From Triticum aestivum (lineage: Eukaryota; Streptophyta; Magnoliopsida; Poales; Poaceae), in the NCBI RefSeq assembly GCF_018294505.1, contig NC_057809.1, positions 418,861,485-418,925,484 of the forward strand: 64,000 nucleotides of DNA, in the 5' to 3' direction. Position 1 is the first letter of the stretch, and every line of letters begins with the position of its first letter. The translations under genes were made by a program, and so were the position numbers. The notes under the pieces are model-generated. The model made no database searches. It was not told where the DNA came from and saw only the letters and a list, made by a program, of their open reading frames with translations. Of the stretch, positions 1 through 11,093 are shown piece by piece.

Positions 1-780
1 GAACAGAAATGAATCAACATTCCGGCAAAACATAGGCCACTCGGCATCATTCCCTGGAAACAACAAAGCCACTTGGGCACAATCGAACAACTTCAATGAA
101 AACATATAACATGAGCAAACACTTTTGAGGAATTTGCATATAATATGGTCACTTCAATGAAAAGATATAATCTACAATAATGGAATATGCAAATGAACAT
201 CAATGACATATATCATATAAAAACAGTCTTGTTTTTTGTTTACATAGCAACAGTTAGTTTGACCAAGTTTTTGAAAATAAAAACAATTCTGTTTTTTGTT
301 TATAGCTAAATGCCATAGCTACAATTTTTTATTTATAGCTAAATACTTTTGTTTTTTGTCTAAAGCTAAAAGTCTAGGAACTCCATTTTCTCTAACCCTT
401 CTGACCTCACCAAAATTTCCACATCAAGACCTTAGTACATACACCCAATTTCTTCAAAAATATTCAGGTCCATAGTCCAAATAATTCAAATTTCATTTGA
501 ATGAAATTTGGAACAAATTCAGGTCCGTAGTCCAAATATTTTTTATAGCTAAGTGTTTTTGTTTATAGCCTCTGTTAATTTAAATCTAAATGCTACTATT
601 ATTTATATACCCTCTATTAGTTTAAAGCTAAATGGAATTACTGTTTAGGCATTTTCATAAAAATTCCCCTAGCTAATTTCCTAAAAAAATTGCTAATCAT
701 TTTTCCTAAATGCTATAAAATGCCTACTGCCCTAAAAAATCTAGGGTTCATATGAACACCTAGGGTTCATATGAACACAG
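1..780. other. AT-rich sequence with degenerate short repeats, no gene
   Basis: No coding signal is seen. Variants of a motif close to TTTTTTGTTTATAGCTAAAT recur around 225-370 and 540-640, so the stretch is internally repetitive. It is probably the non-coding interior of the CACTA-type element. Confidence 0.4.
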
Positions 781-875
781 TATCAACATATATATGAATT
801 GCCCTAGCAGAGAGAGAGAGGAGGGTAGGGGACAGGAGAGGCAGAGCCTTACGGTCAGCAGCGAGGGCAGGCTCT

Positions 876-1090
876 GGCTCGGGCGGCGGCGGTGAGGTCG
901 AGGGCGGCAGCTGTGATCTCGAGGGAGACGACGGTGAGGTCGACGATGGCCTCGGGCGGCGGCTGTGAGGTCGAGGGCGGCCTCGGGCGGCGGCGGTGTG
1001 GTCGAAGGCGGCGAGCGGCGGTGGTGTGGTTGAAGGCGGCCTCGGGCGGTGGCGGTGTGGTCGAAGGCAGTAGGACGACGGCGGCGATGG
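876..1090. repeat. GC-rich imperfect tandem repeat
   Basis: Units rich in CTCGGGCGGCGG and GTGAGGTCGAGGGCGG recur with variation over about 215 bp. Open frames on both strands here (proline/histidine-rich one way, glycine/arginine-rich the other) are by-products of the repeat and are not supported as genes. Confidence 0.55.
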
Positions 1091-1182
1091 AGCAGTTGGG
1101 GGACAGGGGGGCCGGGAGTAGAGAGGGGGGGAAAGGACTTAGTGAAATTTTTAGCCCGGGCTGCCGGGATTTGAGTCAAACT

Positions 1183-1623
1183 AGCAGTAGCGTGTTTTGC
1201 CGAAACGCGCTATAGCTAAGATAGCTATAGCGTGTCCCAAAGAAACGCGCTACAGCTATTCCTTTCTATTTTATTTTTCCTTTTCTTTTTCTTTTGTTTT
1301 CTTTACATTTTCTTTTTTTCATTTCTCCTTTTTCTATTTCTTTCATTTTCATTTACTTTTCTACTTATTTTTCTATTTATTTTCTTTTTCATAGCAGTAG
1401 CGCTCTACAGCATAAACGCGCTGCTACAAAGTTTTTAGCAGTTGCGTGCTTCTGGGTGAACCGCTACTACTATTCCTAGCCTACCGGCATTAGTGAGGGA
1501 ATTTTAGTAGTAGCGCTTTTCCGTGGAGACGCGCTACTGCTAAAACAATGGTTGTAGCGTGGTTTTGTAACAAGCGCTACTACTAAGTAGCGCTAGCGCC
1601 GAGTTTTGACCAACGCTACTGCT
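1183..1623. repeat. Seven subterminal mini-inverted repeats of the CACTA-type end
   Basis: Short inverted repeats of about 35 bp lie at about 1183-1216, 1222-1257, 1393-1427, 1437-1471, 1506-1541, 1551-1584 and 1586-1623. Each has arms like AGCAGTAGCGC and GCGCTACTGCT around an 8-14 bp spacer. In CACTA elements such subterminal repeats are generally thought to bind the element-encoded regulatory protein. The set is split by a T-rich stretch at 1262-1392. Confidence 0.65.
1262..1392. repeat. T/C-rich low-complexity tract
   Basis: About 130 bp of almost pure T and C with TTTTC/TTTCT motifs. The phenylalanine-rich open frames across it are compositional artefacts. Confidence 0.7.
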
Positions 1624-1656
1624 ATACCTCTGTGTATAAGGTTTTCCCTAGTAGTG

Positions 1657-2330
1657 CTGGCTGGTGTAGGCATCATGAGAACTTCTTTCTGCGATGCTCT
1701 ACTCTCCAATCCCTCGGGGAAGACTGTCTCGAGGGTCCTATATGCGAAGAGATTTGATCGACATCATTAGAGAGGGATATTCCTAGCAATGCCATCAACT
1801 TTGTTTAGGTTATTGTCTCCTCAAGGTTAAACAATCACCGGAATGATAGATTCATTTGACCATCATACAACAGAATCATGATGACCACGTTAGAGGATCC
1901 TAACGATGGCAAAGAGCGAATGGAAAGATGTAGGAAGAAGTTGATAACCTAAACTAGGATGCATCGTCCATCCACTATAGCGTGTCCCATCCCCAGACAT
2001 ATCAATTCTTAATGCGCAGAAACGGGTGCCAGAACTAAGAGCTCAGGCTGAGTCGGCCAAGATCATGCCCCTATAGGTATTTTGTGTGATAAAATCTAGC
2101 CAATGTCCATCACTATTTTAGAGGATCTTCCAAATCCATTTGAGAAGGCAGTATTTATAAGCTTGATATTCAAATACCTATACACCTTGGTATTTTCTTT
2201 CTTATTAAGTGCTAGAGAGATTATTATCTTTGCCTAATAATAGTACTGATTCATGCAACAAATGCAAAGATGTTTCTATTAGAAAATATTTCCATCCTAT
2301 TAAGATAATACAAATGAGAAATCTAATCAT
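1657..2330. other. Unassigned degenerate sequence
   Basis: No open frame of note, no terminal repeats and no recognisable protein. It lies between the CACTA-type end and a gag-like relic and is probably old transposon-derived DNA. Confidence 0.4.
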
Positions 2331-2760
2331 GAATTTCAAACAACATATTATCATGGACATCTAGATGAGGATGAGAAAATAATGAAAAATATGCTTAGAA
2401 ATTGTCTAACTCATGGACTAGATGGTTGGCTAAATTTTCACACAATTTATGTTCGATAGAATCATATATCCAGAAACATGTTAGAGTGAGTTGCAAAACA
2501 TGTTAGAGTGAGTTGCGAGTGGACATTTATGACCATGAAACAATTTCAAGTAAAGAAGCTTTTGAACAACTTGTGTCCAATGACATACCGAAGGAGGTCC
2601 AACTATAAAAAACATAAACTCTATCAAGTTTAAATGCCAAGATTGCTATGCTTCATTTAGCTCTCATACTGTTTTTATTGGTCAACTTGTTGAAGAAAAT
2701 AAAGATCAACTTAATGTCATCGACGCTTTGAGACAAGGCATAAGATTGCTTGACGCAGTG
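2331..2760 (+). pseudogene. Possible relic of a Gypsy-type gag gene
   Basis: Plus-strand translation with several stops and frame changes gives fragments such as NCLTHGLDGW, then HTIYV, then FMTMKQF with KKLLNNL. The order and spacing resemble the C-terminal part of plant Athila/Tat-type gag (a GL..W..H.FY stretch, then a FM...A..LL helix). A 22-bp direct duplication lies at about 2471-2516. The match is from memory of the family and is weak. It could be another retroelement relic. Confidence 0.3.
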
Positions 2761-2989
2761 CAACATTGTGCCTGCCTGGCTCCTGCGGAGAAGCCCCTCG
2801 CTCAACCCCTCCCGGCTCTATGCTTTGCCACTCCAGCTACCAATTACTGTCCAGAGGCGAGTGGATGGAAGCGTTGTTGACATCACTATGAGACAGACAC
2901 ACAAGGAGTGGGGCGCTCTTGGTTATTAGGATCAGATAGCTTTCACTCCATCTGACCTCCCAAAAAGCAGTGGCCAAGATGAATTTACC

Positions 2990-3769
2990 ATCATCTGAGT
3001 AGGTCGTAGAAAGTGTGAGGCCAACTCCACCGCGCAACCCCATCCTGTCCGGGTGAGTCTGTTTGGGGTAGAACGGATGAATAGCGCGGCCCAACGCGCG
3101 GCCTCAAACGGACAAATGTCTGGATTCCGTCCGTTTTCGACCCATCCCCGGCCCAAACTTGCACCAAGTTTGGGGTGAAACAGAAATCGCACAGACGGGC
3201 TCGCCTCACACCCTTGTCCCCCCGTGGCCTGCCTGTCTAGGACACTAGCAGTCCCTTCACTTCCAACTCCTCCACCCCCTCTCCCCGCCCCGCCCCACCG
3301 CTAGCGCCGCCGCTATTCTCTGGCCGCCTCCTCACCATGCAGCCCTTGGCCGTCCATACGAAACCACATCTCAACATGGCCTCCACCACGCCCGCGCTTT
3401 CGCCATAGTTTTGGCCGTCGATCGGAGGAGGTTTGGCCGTCGCCGTTGTAGCCGACGGTAGAGGCGATACGACCGCCGGCGACGTACCACGGCGGCCACG
3501 GCAGCTTCCGACGAGTCCTCTAGAGCGACCAGTAGTCGGCCGCCAGCCACCCCTATTGCATCGAGGTGATCATCGCGGCCTCTTTGCCACCACAACCGCA
3601 AGGTGTTCGACACTTTGCCCACAAAGGTATGGACAATGGAGATGAATTTTTATTCCACCACTTCATTTGTTCATCAGATGATTTGTCGTCGGATGATGAA
3701 GATCTTGTGGTGGTTGCACTAGTCGTTCACGACCACATTCAACGTCAGCTTCCTCGGTACAGGGGGTCA
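2990..3769 (+). mobile_element. 5' part of a PIF/Harbinger-type element, interrupted
   Basis: The stretch with GGCCAACTCCACCGCGC and repeated CCGTCCGTTT-like motifs (about 3010-3180), then a GC-rich leader, resembles the leader of wheat Harbinger-type elements whose transposase belongs to the plant ALP1-like DDE family. The coding start follows at 3629. Element A is inserted at 3769/3770, so the rest should lie beyond the right end of the window. The exact left terminus and its target duplication were not identified. Confidence 0.5.
3629..3769 (+). pseudogene. N-terminal fragment of a Harbinger-type transposase/ALP1-like protein
   Basis: The frame starts at an ATG at 3629 and encodes 47 residues. 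It has an acidic SSDDLSSDDED stretch, then ALVVHDHIQRQLPRYRGS, which I recognise as the conserved start of grass Harbinger-type nuclease proteins. The full protein is normally several hundred residues with a DDE nuclease domain, none of which is here. The frame is cut by the LTR beginning at 3770. Recognition is from memory. Confidence 0.5.
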
Positions 3770-5143
3770 TGATAACCCACAAGTATAGGGGATCGCAACA
3801 GTTTTCGAGGGTAGAGTATACAAACAAAATTTATTGATTCGACACAAGGGGAGCCAAAAAATATTCTCAAGTATTAATAGTTGAGTTGTCAATTCAACCA
3901 CACCTGAAAGACTTAATATCCACAACAAAGTATTTAGTAGCAAAGTAATATGATAGTAGTGGTAACGGTGGCAAATGTAACAGTAGCGGTTTCATAGTGA
4001 TTGTAACAGTGGCAACGTAAAAGTAACTAAGCAAAGATCAATATGTGAAAATCTCGTAGGTAATGGATCAGTGATGGATAATTATGTCGGATGCGATTCC
4101 TCATGCAACAGTTATAACATAGGGTGACATAGAACTAGCTCCAGTTCATCAATGTAATGTAGGCATGTATTCCGAATATAGTCATATGTGCTTATGGAAA
4201 AGAACTTGCATGAAATCTTTTGTCCTACCCTCCCGTGGCAGCGGGGTCCTATTGGAAACTAAGGGATATTACGGCCTCCTTTTAATAGAGTACCAGACCA
4301 ACGCGTTAACACTTAGTGAATACAAGAACTCCTCAAACTACAGTCATCACCGGTAAGTATCCCGATTATTGTCACTTCGGGGTTGCCGGATCATAACACA
4401 TAATAGGTGACTATAGACTTGCAAGATAGGATCAAGAACTCACATATATTCATGAAAACACAATAGGTTCAGATCTGAAATCATGGCACTCGGGCCCTAG
4501 TGACAAGCATTAAGCATAGCAAAGTCATAGCAACATCAATCTCAGAACATAATGGATACTAGGGATCAAACCCTAACAAAACTAACTCGATTACATGATA
4601 AATCTCATCCAACCCATCACTGTCCAGCAAGCCTACGATGGAATTACTCACGCACGGTGGTGAGAATCATGAAATTGGTGATGGAGGAAGGTTGATGATG
4701 ATGATGGCGACAGATTCCCCTCTCCGGAGCCCTGAACGGACTCCAGATCAGCCCTCCCGAGAGAGATTAGGGCTTAGCGGCGGCTCTGTATCGTAAAACA
4801 CGATGAATCCTTCTCTCTAATTTTTTTTCTCCCCGAACGTGAATATATAGAGTTGGAGTTGAGGTCGGTGGAGCACCAGGGGACCCATGAGGCAGGGGGC
4901 GCGCCTAGGGGGTAGGCGCGCCCCCACCCTGGTGGACAGGGTGTGGGCCCCCTGGCCTTGATTCTTTCGCCAGTATTTTTTTATATATTCCAAAAATATT
5001 CTCCGTTGATTTTCATGTCATTCCGAGAACTTTTGTTTCTGCACAAAAATAACACCATGGTTAGTTCCATTCAAACCATGCAAGTTAGAGTCCAAAACAA
5101 GGGCAAACGTGTTTGGAAAAGTAGATATGATGGAGACGTATCA
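3770..5143 (-). repeat. 3' LTR of element A
   Basis: 1374 bp. On the plus strand it begins TGATAACCCACAAG and ends GAGACGTATCA; on the minus strand it runs TGATACGTCTCC to GTGGGTTATCA, so the TG...CA termini are intact. A TATA-like CTATATATTC lies on the minus strand at about 4841-4850. It inserts into the Harbinger frame after ggtca (3765-3769), the likely target duplication, but the partner copy is outside the window. Confidence 0.9.
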
Positions 5144-5158
5144 ACTCCTCTAAGCTTA
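5144..5158 (-). other. Polypurine tract of element A
   Basis: The minus strand reads TAAGCTTAGAGGAGT immediately before the 3' LTR, the expected place for the plus-strand primer. It differs at two positions from the cleaner version inside the element at 7149-7163. Confidence 0.7.
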
Positions 5159-7148
5159 AACCTTTGCTTGTCCTCAAGCAATTCAGTTGATAAACTGAAA
5201 GTGATAAAGAAAAACTTTTACAAACTCTGTTTGCTCTTGTGATTGTAAATATGTAAAGCCAGCATTCAAGTTTTCAGCAAAGATTATGAACTAACCATAT
5301 TCACAATAACATTTAGGTCTCATGTTTACTCATATCAATGGCATAATAACCTAGCGAGCAATAATAAATCTCGGATGACAACACTTTCTTAAAACAATCA
5401 TAATATGATATAACAAGATGGTATCTCGCTAGCCCTATCTAAGACCGCAAAACATAAATGCAGAGCACCCCTGAAGATCAAGGGCTGACTGGAAATTGTA
5501 ATTCATGATAAAAGAGATCCTGTCATAGTCATACTCAATGTAAACTAATAATAATACATGCAAATGACAGCGGTGCTCTCCAACTGGTGCTTTTTAATAA
5601 GAGGATGATGAATCAACATAAAAGTAAATAGATAGGCCCTTCACAGAGGGAAGCAGGGATTTGTAGAGGTGCTAGAGCTCGGTTTTGAAATAGAGATGAA
5701 TAATATTTTGAGCGGTATACTTTCATTGTCAACATAACAACCGAGAGATCTCGATATCTTCCATGCTACACACATTATAGGCGGTTCCCAAGCAGAATGG
5801 TAAATTTTATACTCCCCCTACCACCAATAAACATCAATCCATGGCTTGTCTGAAACAACTGGTGCCCCCAACTAACAACAATCCTGGGGGAGTTTTGTTT
5901 GCAATTATTTTGATTTGGTTTGAGCATGGGACTGGGCATCCCGGTTACCAGCCATTTTCTCGTGAATGAGGAGCGGAGTCCACTCCTCTTGAGAATAACC
6001 TGCCTAGCATGGAAGATATAGACAGCCCTAGTTGATACATGAGCTATTCGAGCATACAAAATAGACTTCAATTTTAATGTTTAGAGTTTGGCACATACAA
6101 ATTTACTTGGAACGGCGGGTAGATACCGCATATAGGAAGGTATGGTGGACTCATATGGAGTAACTTTTGGGGTTTATGGAGTTGGATGCACAAGCAGTAT
6201 TCCCACTTAGTACAAGTGAAGGCTAGAAAAATACTGGGAAGCGACCAGCTAGAGAGCGACAACAGTCATGAACATGCATTAAAATTAATCAACACTGAAT
6301 GCAAGCATGAGTAGGATATAATTCACCATGAACATAAATATCGTGGAGGCTATGTTGATTTTGTTTCAACTACATGCGTGAACATGTACCAAGTCAAGCC
6401 ACTTGAATCGTTCAAAGGAGGATACCACCCTATCATACCACATCACAACCATTTTAAGAGCATGTTAGCACGCAAGGTAAACCATTATAAACTCCTAGCT
6501 AATTAAGCATGGCATGAGCAACTATAATATCTAATTGTCATTGCAAGCATGTTTCATTCATAGTAGGCTGAATCAGGAATGATGAACTGATCATATTTAC
6601 AAAAACAAGATAGGTCGAGTTCATACCAGCTTCTCTCATCTCAATCAGTTCATCATATATCGTCATTATTGCCTTTCACTTGCACGACCGGACGGTGTGT
6701 ATAATAATAATAGTGCACGTGCATTGGACTAAGCTGGAATCTGCAAGCATTTAATACAAGGGAGAAGACAAGGTAATATGGGCTCTTGGTTAAATCAACA
6801 ATAAAGCATATAAGAGACACTCAACATTTTCATCATGGTCTTCTCCTCTCGACCCCCAAAGAACAAGAAAACAAATAAAACTAATTACACGGGAAAGCTC
6901 CCAACAAGCAAAAAAAGAATGATAAATCTTTTTGGGTTTTCTTTTAGTTATTACTACTACAGGCATGGAAAGTAAACTAGCTAAAAGCTACAACTAATTT
7001 TTTTTGGTTTTTCTTATGGTTTTTCAAACACACAAGAAGAAAGCTTAAAAACAAATTAAACAAGCATGGATAGTAAAATGAAAAAGTATGAGCACCGACA
7101 ACTGAAATGAGTGTGTGAACATGAGTGTAATGTCGGTGAGGAATACAT

Positions 7149-7163
7149 ACTCCCCCAAGCTTA
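7149..7163 (-). other. Internal polypurine-tract-like copy
   Basis: The minus strand reads TAAGCTTGGGGGAGT, just after the stop of the extra ORF. It is nearly the same 15-mer that abuts the 3' LTRs and is identical to the internal copy in element B at 31963-31977. It may be a secondary plus-strand primer or a scar of an older element end. Confidence 0.5.
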
Positions 7164-7183
7164 GGCTTTTGGCCTAGGTTGGT

Positions 7184-8209
7184 CTATGGCCATGGCTGGC
7201 CTGGTGGATATCCGAAGTTGAAGCTGGGGTCGTAATGAGATGCAGTAGCTACTGCCTGAAGAGCTGCAGCTTGGAGGCGAGTTGACTCCATCCTCCTCTC
7301 GTACTCGTTCGCCTCCTCCCTGGTTATAACATATCTCCTTTTTGCCTGGAAGTCAATGAAAGTAGGATCAGGAAGAGCAACATGGATGGTGCGCCATCTG
7401 TCAAAGATTAGTCGGTACGGGAGGAACTGATTATTCCTCTCAACAAACTCATGACGAACCATAGCATTATAATCTAGATAAGCAGGAGGCAATTCCATAT
7501 CATTCTCATGTATGGGTATCTCAAGAAAATTAGCTACACGAGTTGCATAAAATTCCACCAAACAAGTCTCCACTTAAACTATTAAGATGCAACCTACGTG
7601 CAACAATAGCCCCCAAGTTATATTGTTTATCACCTAATACAGCACTCTTGGGGACACTAAGATCTGGAACGCACATGTGACAAGCCTCATCTTTACCGTT
7701 AATGCATCTACCCACGAAGAGAGCAAAACAATGTATGGAAGGAAAATGACTGCTCCCTATGGTAGCTTGTGTGATTTCCTAGATTCCCCCATAGTAATAC
7801 TAGCAAGAAAGTCTTTATATTCAGATTTGCGAGGTTCACTAACATTGCCCCAATGCGGGAGTTTACAAGCAGTATTAAAATCTTCTAGGTCCATGGTATA
7901 TGATTTATCATAAAGATCAAATAAAACAGTGTGAGAATTGCACGAGGATGTAAATTTAAACCTTCTCACAAATGAATCAGATAGGTAGAGGTATTGCGGG
8001 CACTTATCTGACACGAAGCCCTCAAGATCAGCGTTACGCACATACACATCAAATTCTTCCTTGATGCCTGCACGGATCATAAACTCCTCTGACGGCCATT
8101 TGCAAGGCCACACTTGAGCTTCCCTCGGTAGTTCATAGTCCGGGTCACGTATAGCGAGCCTAGGTGCCTACTTTCTTGAGGAACCACCTTGGTACATTTT
8201 CCTAAACAT
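7184..8209 (-). pseudogene. Extra (non-pol) ORF of element A, broken
   Basis: Homologous along its length to 31998-33022 in element B. The start ATG is at 8209-8207, but a stop follows after 13 codons (8168-8170). Open blocks then run 8113-7757, 7715-7530 and 7573-7184 in shifted frames, so at least two frameshifts are present. Recognisable pieces include WPSEEFM.RAGIKEEF, a TVLFDLYDKSYTMDLEDF stretch and a C-terminal GYPPGQPWP. The protein resembles the ATHILA ORF1-type family of unknown role found in plant Gypsy elements; that link is tentative. No membrane segment, zinc finger or catalytic motif is evident. Confidence 0.6.
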
Positions 8210-8995
8210 ATTTCTTCCTCTGAGAAATTTCTGAAATTTTTAGTGACTCAAAATAAAAGTGAACCAAACTCAACAAGATTGATAGCAACTACTCCTACAA
8301 GTGCCTAGAGGCCATATCATGCATTAAAACTACTTTTGACCACATAAATTTGACATGCAAGCTCAAGACCAAGGTCACCTAAGCAGCAAAAATTTGTAAT
8401 AAATAAAGCACTAGAACAAAAACTAATTGGACCATTGGAGGAGTCACATACCTAAGAACAATCCCCCAAAGCAGTTTTGTGAGTGGAGCTTTGAGCTAGG
8501 AGATCAAAAATGGCAGCAAGATGAGCTAGAACACGGGTTTGAGCTTTGGGATGATTTTTTTCTGGAGAAAGACGAAGTGTGTGGGTGCAGGAATAAGTGG
8601 AGGGGGCCTACATGAGGTCCACGAGGCAGGGGGCGCGCCCCAGGGGGGTGGGTGCGTGCTCCACCCTCGTGGGCACATGGTGGGTCCCCCTGGTGTGTTC
8701 TCAGTGCTAATAATTCTTAAATATTCTAGAAAAAATCATATAAATTTTTTAGGACATTTGGAGAACTTTTTTTGGGGTATTTTTTATTGCAAGGATAATT
8801 CAGAAAACATACATAAAATGTTAATTTTGCTTTATTAAATCTAAATAACAGAAAGTAAAAAGAGGGTACAGAGAGTTGTGCTTTCTAACTTCATCCATCT
8901 CATGCTCATCAAAAGGAATCCACTAACAGGGTTGATCAAGTCTTGTTAACAAACTCTTTTCGAATAACATGAAACCGGAGAATTTTCGAATAACA
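8210..8995 (-). other. Spacer between protease and extra ORF of element A
   Basis: No protein is encoded where reverse transcriptase and integrase would normally lie. The stretch contains a U3-like segment (8608-8800) and a possible 73-nt intron (8451 down to 8379) with GTATGT at its 5' end and a TTTGCTGCTTAG-type 3' end. The same signals and spacing are conserved in element B. Confidence 0.5.
8608..8800 (-). promoter_or_regulatory. U3-like segment inside element A
   Basis: This resembles the U3 part of the family's LTR in the same orientation and block order. On the plus strand these are CACGAGGCAGGGGGCGCGCC, CCACCCTCGTGG, GGTCCCCCTGG, then an ATATTC.A..AAA stretch and a GGAGAACTTTT stretch. 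It sits upstream, on the minus strand, of the extra ORF, so it could act as that ORF's own promoter. No TATA box as good as the one in the LTR is seen. Confidence 0.5.
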
Positions 8996-9763
8996 CTAAG
9001 TTACCTCAACGGGGACATGCAAATCCCCAACAATAAGAATATCATATTTCCTCTTGATAGTAGGAAGAGGAAATTCAAAACCTCCAATAGTAATCATTGA
9101 AGTTTTTCCAATAGAATTAATACTGTGGACATGAGGTTGTTTCCTCAGAAAGTGTACCGTATGCTCATTACCATTAACATGAAAAGTGGCATTGCCTTTG
9201 TTGCAATCAATAACAGCCCCTGCAGTATTCAAAAAGGGTCTACCAAGAATAATAGACATACTATTGTCCTCAGAAATATCAAGAATAACAAAGTCCGTTA
9301 AAATAGTAACGTTGGCAACCACAACAAGCACATCCTCACAAATACCGACAGGTATAGCAGTTGATTTATCAGCCATTTGCAAAGATATTTCAGTAGGTGT
9401 CAGCTTATTCAAATCAAGTCTATGATATAAAGAGAGAGGCATAACACTAACACCGGCTCCAAGATCACATAAAGCAGTTTTAACATACTTCCTTTTAATG
9501 GAGCATGGTATAGTTGGTACTCCGGGATCTCCTAGTTTCTTTGGTATTCCACCCTTAAAAGTATAATTAGCAAGCATGGTGGAAATTTCAACTTCTGGTA
9601 TCTTTCTATTATTTGTGACAATATCTTTCATATACTTAGCATAAGGATTCATTTTAAGCATATCAGTCAAACGCATACGCAAAAAGATTGGTCTAATCAT
9701 TTAAGCGCTCAAATCCTCATCATCCTTTTTCTTGGATGGCTTAGGAGGAAAAGACATGGGTTT
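8996..9763 (-). pseudogene. Retropepsin-like aspartic protease of element A, broken at its start
   Basis: The open part (9700-8996, 234 codons) has the active-site motif ALCDLGAGVSVMPLSLY, the DLGA variant usual in Athila/Tat-type plant Gypsy elements. The second protease hallmark, ILGRPFLNTAGAVID, follows about 75 residues later. In the family this enzyme cleaves the Gag polyprotein in the virus-like particle. Upstream, the PKPSKKKDDED linker is separated by a stop caused by a short deletion that B does not share. The frame ends at PVEVT with a true stop and no pol follows. Confidence 0.8.
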
Positions 9764-9797
9764 CTGAACCCATGGTTATTTTTCTTTACCATGCTTC

Positions 9798-11093
9798 CTA
9801 GCAACAAAGTCTCTTATCATAATGTTGATTCTTTGATTGTGGGTTATCAAGATCAACAGCAGGTTCAATCTCTACATCATTGTTATTTCTAGGTTGAGCA
9901 TCAACATGAACATTATCATTAGCATTATCACTAGGTTCATGTTCATTATTAGATTGTGTTTCAGCATCAAAAATAGAAATATCATTGGGATTCTCAAGTG
10001 TGTCAACAACAGGTTCACTAGAAGCATGCAAAGTTCTATCATTTTTTCTTTTTCTTCTTTTTAGAAGAACTAGGTGCATCAACAATAATTCTCTGAGAAT
10101 CTTGCTCAATTCTCTTAGGGTGGCCCTCAGGATAGAAAGGTTCCTGAGTCATTTTACCCCCTCTAGTCACAATTCTAACATCATTATCATTTTTCTTATT
10201 ATTTAATTCATTGAGCAAATCATTCTGAGCTTTAAGTACTTGTTCTACTTGAGTGGTAACCATAGAAGCATGTTTACTAATAAGTTTAAGTTCACCTTTA
10301 ACTCTAGACATATAAAAACTCAAGTGTTCAATCATATAAGCATTACGTTTCAATTATCTACCAACATAAGCATTGAAGTTTTCTTGTTTAACAATAAAAT
10401 TATCAAACTCATCTAAGCATTGGCTAGCAGACTTATAACGAGGAATATCACCTTCATCAAATCTATAGAGAGAATTTACCTTTACTACCCGTGTCGGGTT
10501 ATCAAGACCATGTATTTCTTCAATAGGTGGTAAATTCTTAACATCTTCAGCTTTAATACCTTTTTCTTTCATAGATCTCTTTGCCTCTTGCATATCTTTA
10601 GGACTGAGAAATAGAATACCCCTTTTCTTCAGAGTTGGTTCAGGAAGTGTCCAATCATTTTTATTGCTCAACACATTATTCAATAGCAATTCAGCTTGAT
10701 CAACAGTTCTTTCCCTGAAAACACAACCAGCACAACTATCTAGGTGGTCTCTGGAAGCATCGGTTAGTCCATTATAAAAGATATCAAGTATTTCATTTTT
10801 CTTGAGAGGATGATCAGGCAAAGCATTAAGTAATTGGAGAAGCCTCCCCAAGTGTGTGGGAGACTCTCCTCTACAATTTGCACAAAATTATATATTTCCC
10901 TTAAGGTAGCTTGTTTCTTATGAGCGGGGAAATATTTAGCAGAGAAGTAATAAACATATCCTGGGGACTACGCACACAACCAGGATCAAGAGAATTAAAC
11001 CATGTTTTAGCATCACCCTTTAATGAGAACGGAAATAGCTTAAGGATATAATAGTAGCGAGTTTTCTCATCATTAGTGAACAGGGTGGCTATA
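9798..11093 (-). pseudogene. Gag body of element A, interrupted by element B
   Basis: The minus-strand frame starts within the capsid-like region (TLFTNDEKTRYYYILKLF, FSLKGDAKTWFNSLDPG, then LLNALPDHPLKKNEILDIFY), matching plant Gypsy gag, the structural protein that packages RNA. Open pieces are 11122-10901 (LTR-derived start), 10851-10354, 10353-10039 after an in-frame stop, and 10109-9798 after a frameshift at an A-rich run. The N-terminal part is missing because element B inserted at 11093/11094. It now lies at the right side of the nest. Confidence 0.8.

Larger units (their letters stand above)
1..1656. mobile_element. Terminal part of a CACTA-type DNA transposon
   Basis: The right end at 1635-1656 reads, on the minus strand, CACTACTAGGGAAAACC, a typical grass CACTA (En/Spm) terminus. 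Just inside it lies a field of short repeats built on AGCAGTAGCGCG and its complement (1183-1623), the usual subterminal repeats of this superfamily. Further in are a T-rich stretch and a GC-rich block. No transposase is visible, so this is one end of an element starting before the window, or of a non-autonomous copy. The part from about 1180 to 1656 is well supported. Assigning 1-1180 to the same element is inference. A 3-bp target duplication (ctg follows the end) cannot be checked without the other end. Confidence 0.65.
5144..7183 (-). other. Non-coding 3' region of element A
   Basis: About 2 kb between the extra ORF and the 3' LTR. It aligns along its length with B's split counterpart (12511-13515 plus 30963-31997). 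A minus-strand frame at 5775-6071 corresponds in part to a longer open frame in B (12911-13471). No protein family is recognised, and the region may have leader, packaging or 3'-UTR roles. Confidence 0.6.

Noticed and set aside
1197..1479. Phenylalanine-rich small ORFs
   Set aside because: They come from a T/C-rich low-complexity tract inside the CACTA-type end.
4165..5242. Short plus-strand ORFs in the LTR and 3' region of A, repeated in other LTRs
   Set aside because: They are antisense to the element, overlap LTR boundaries and are not conserved as proteins.
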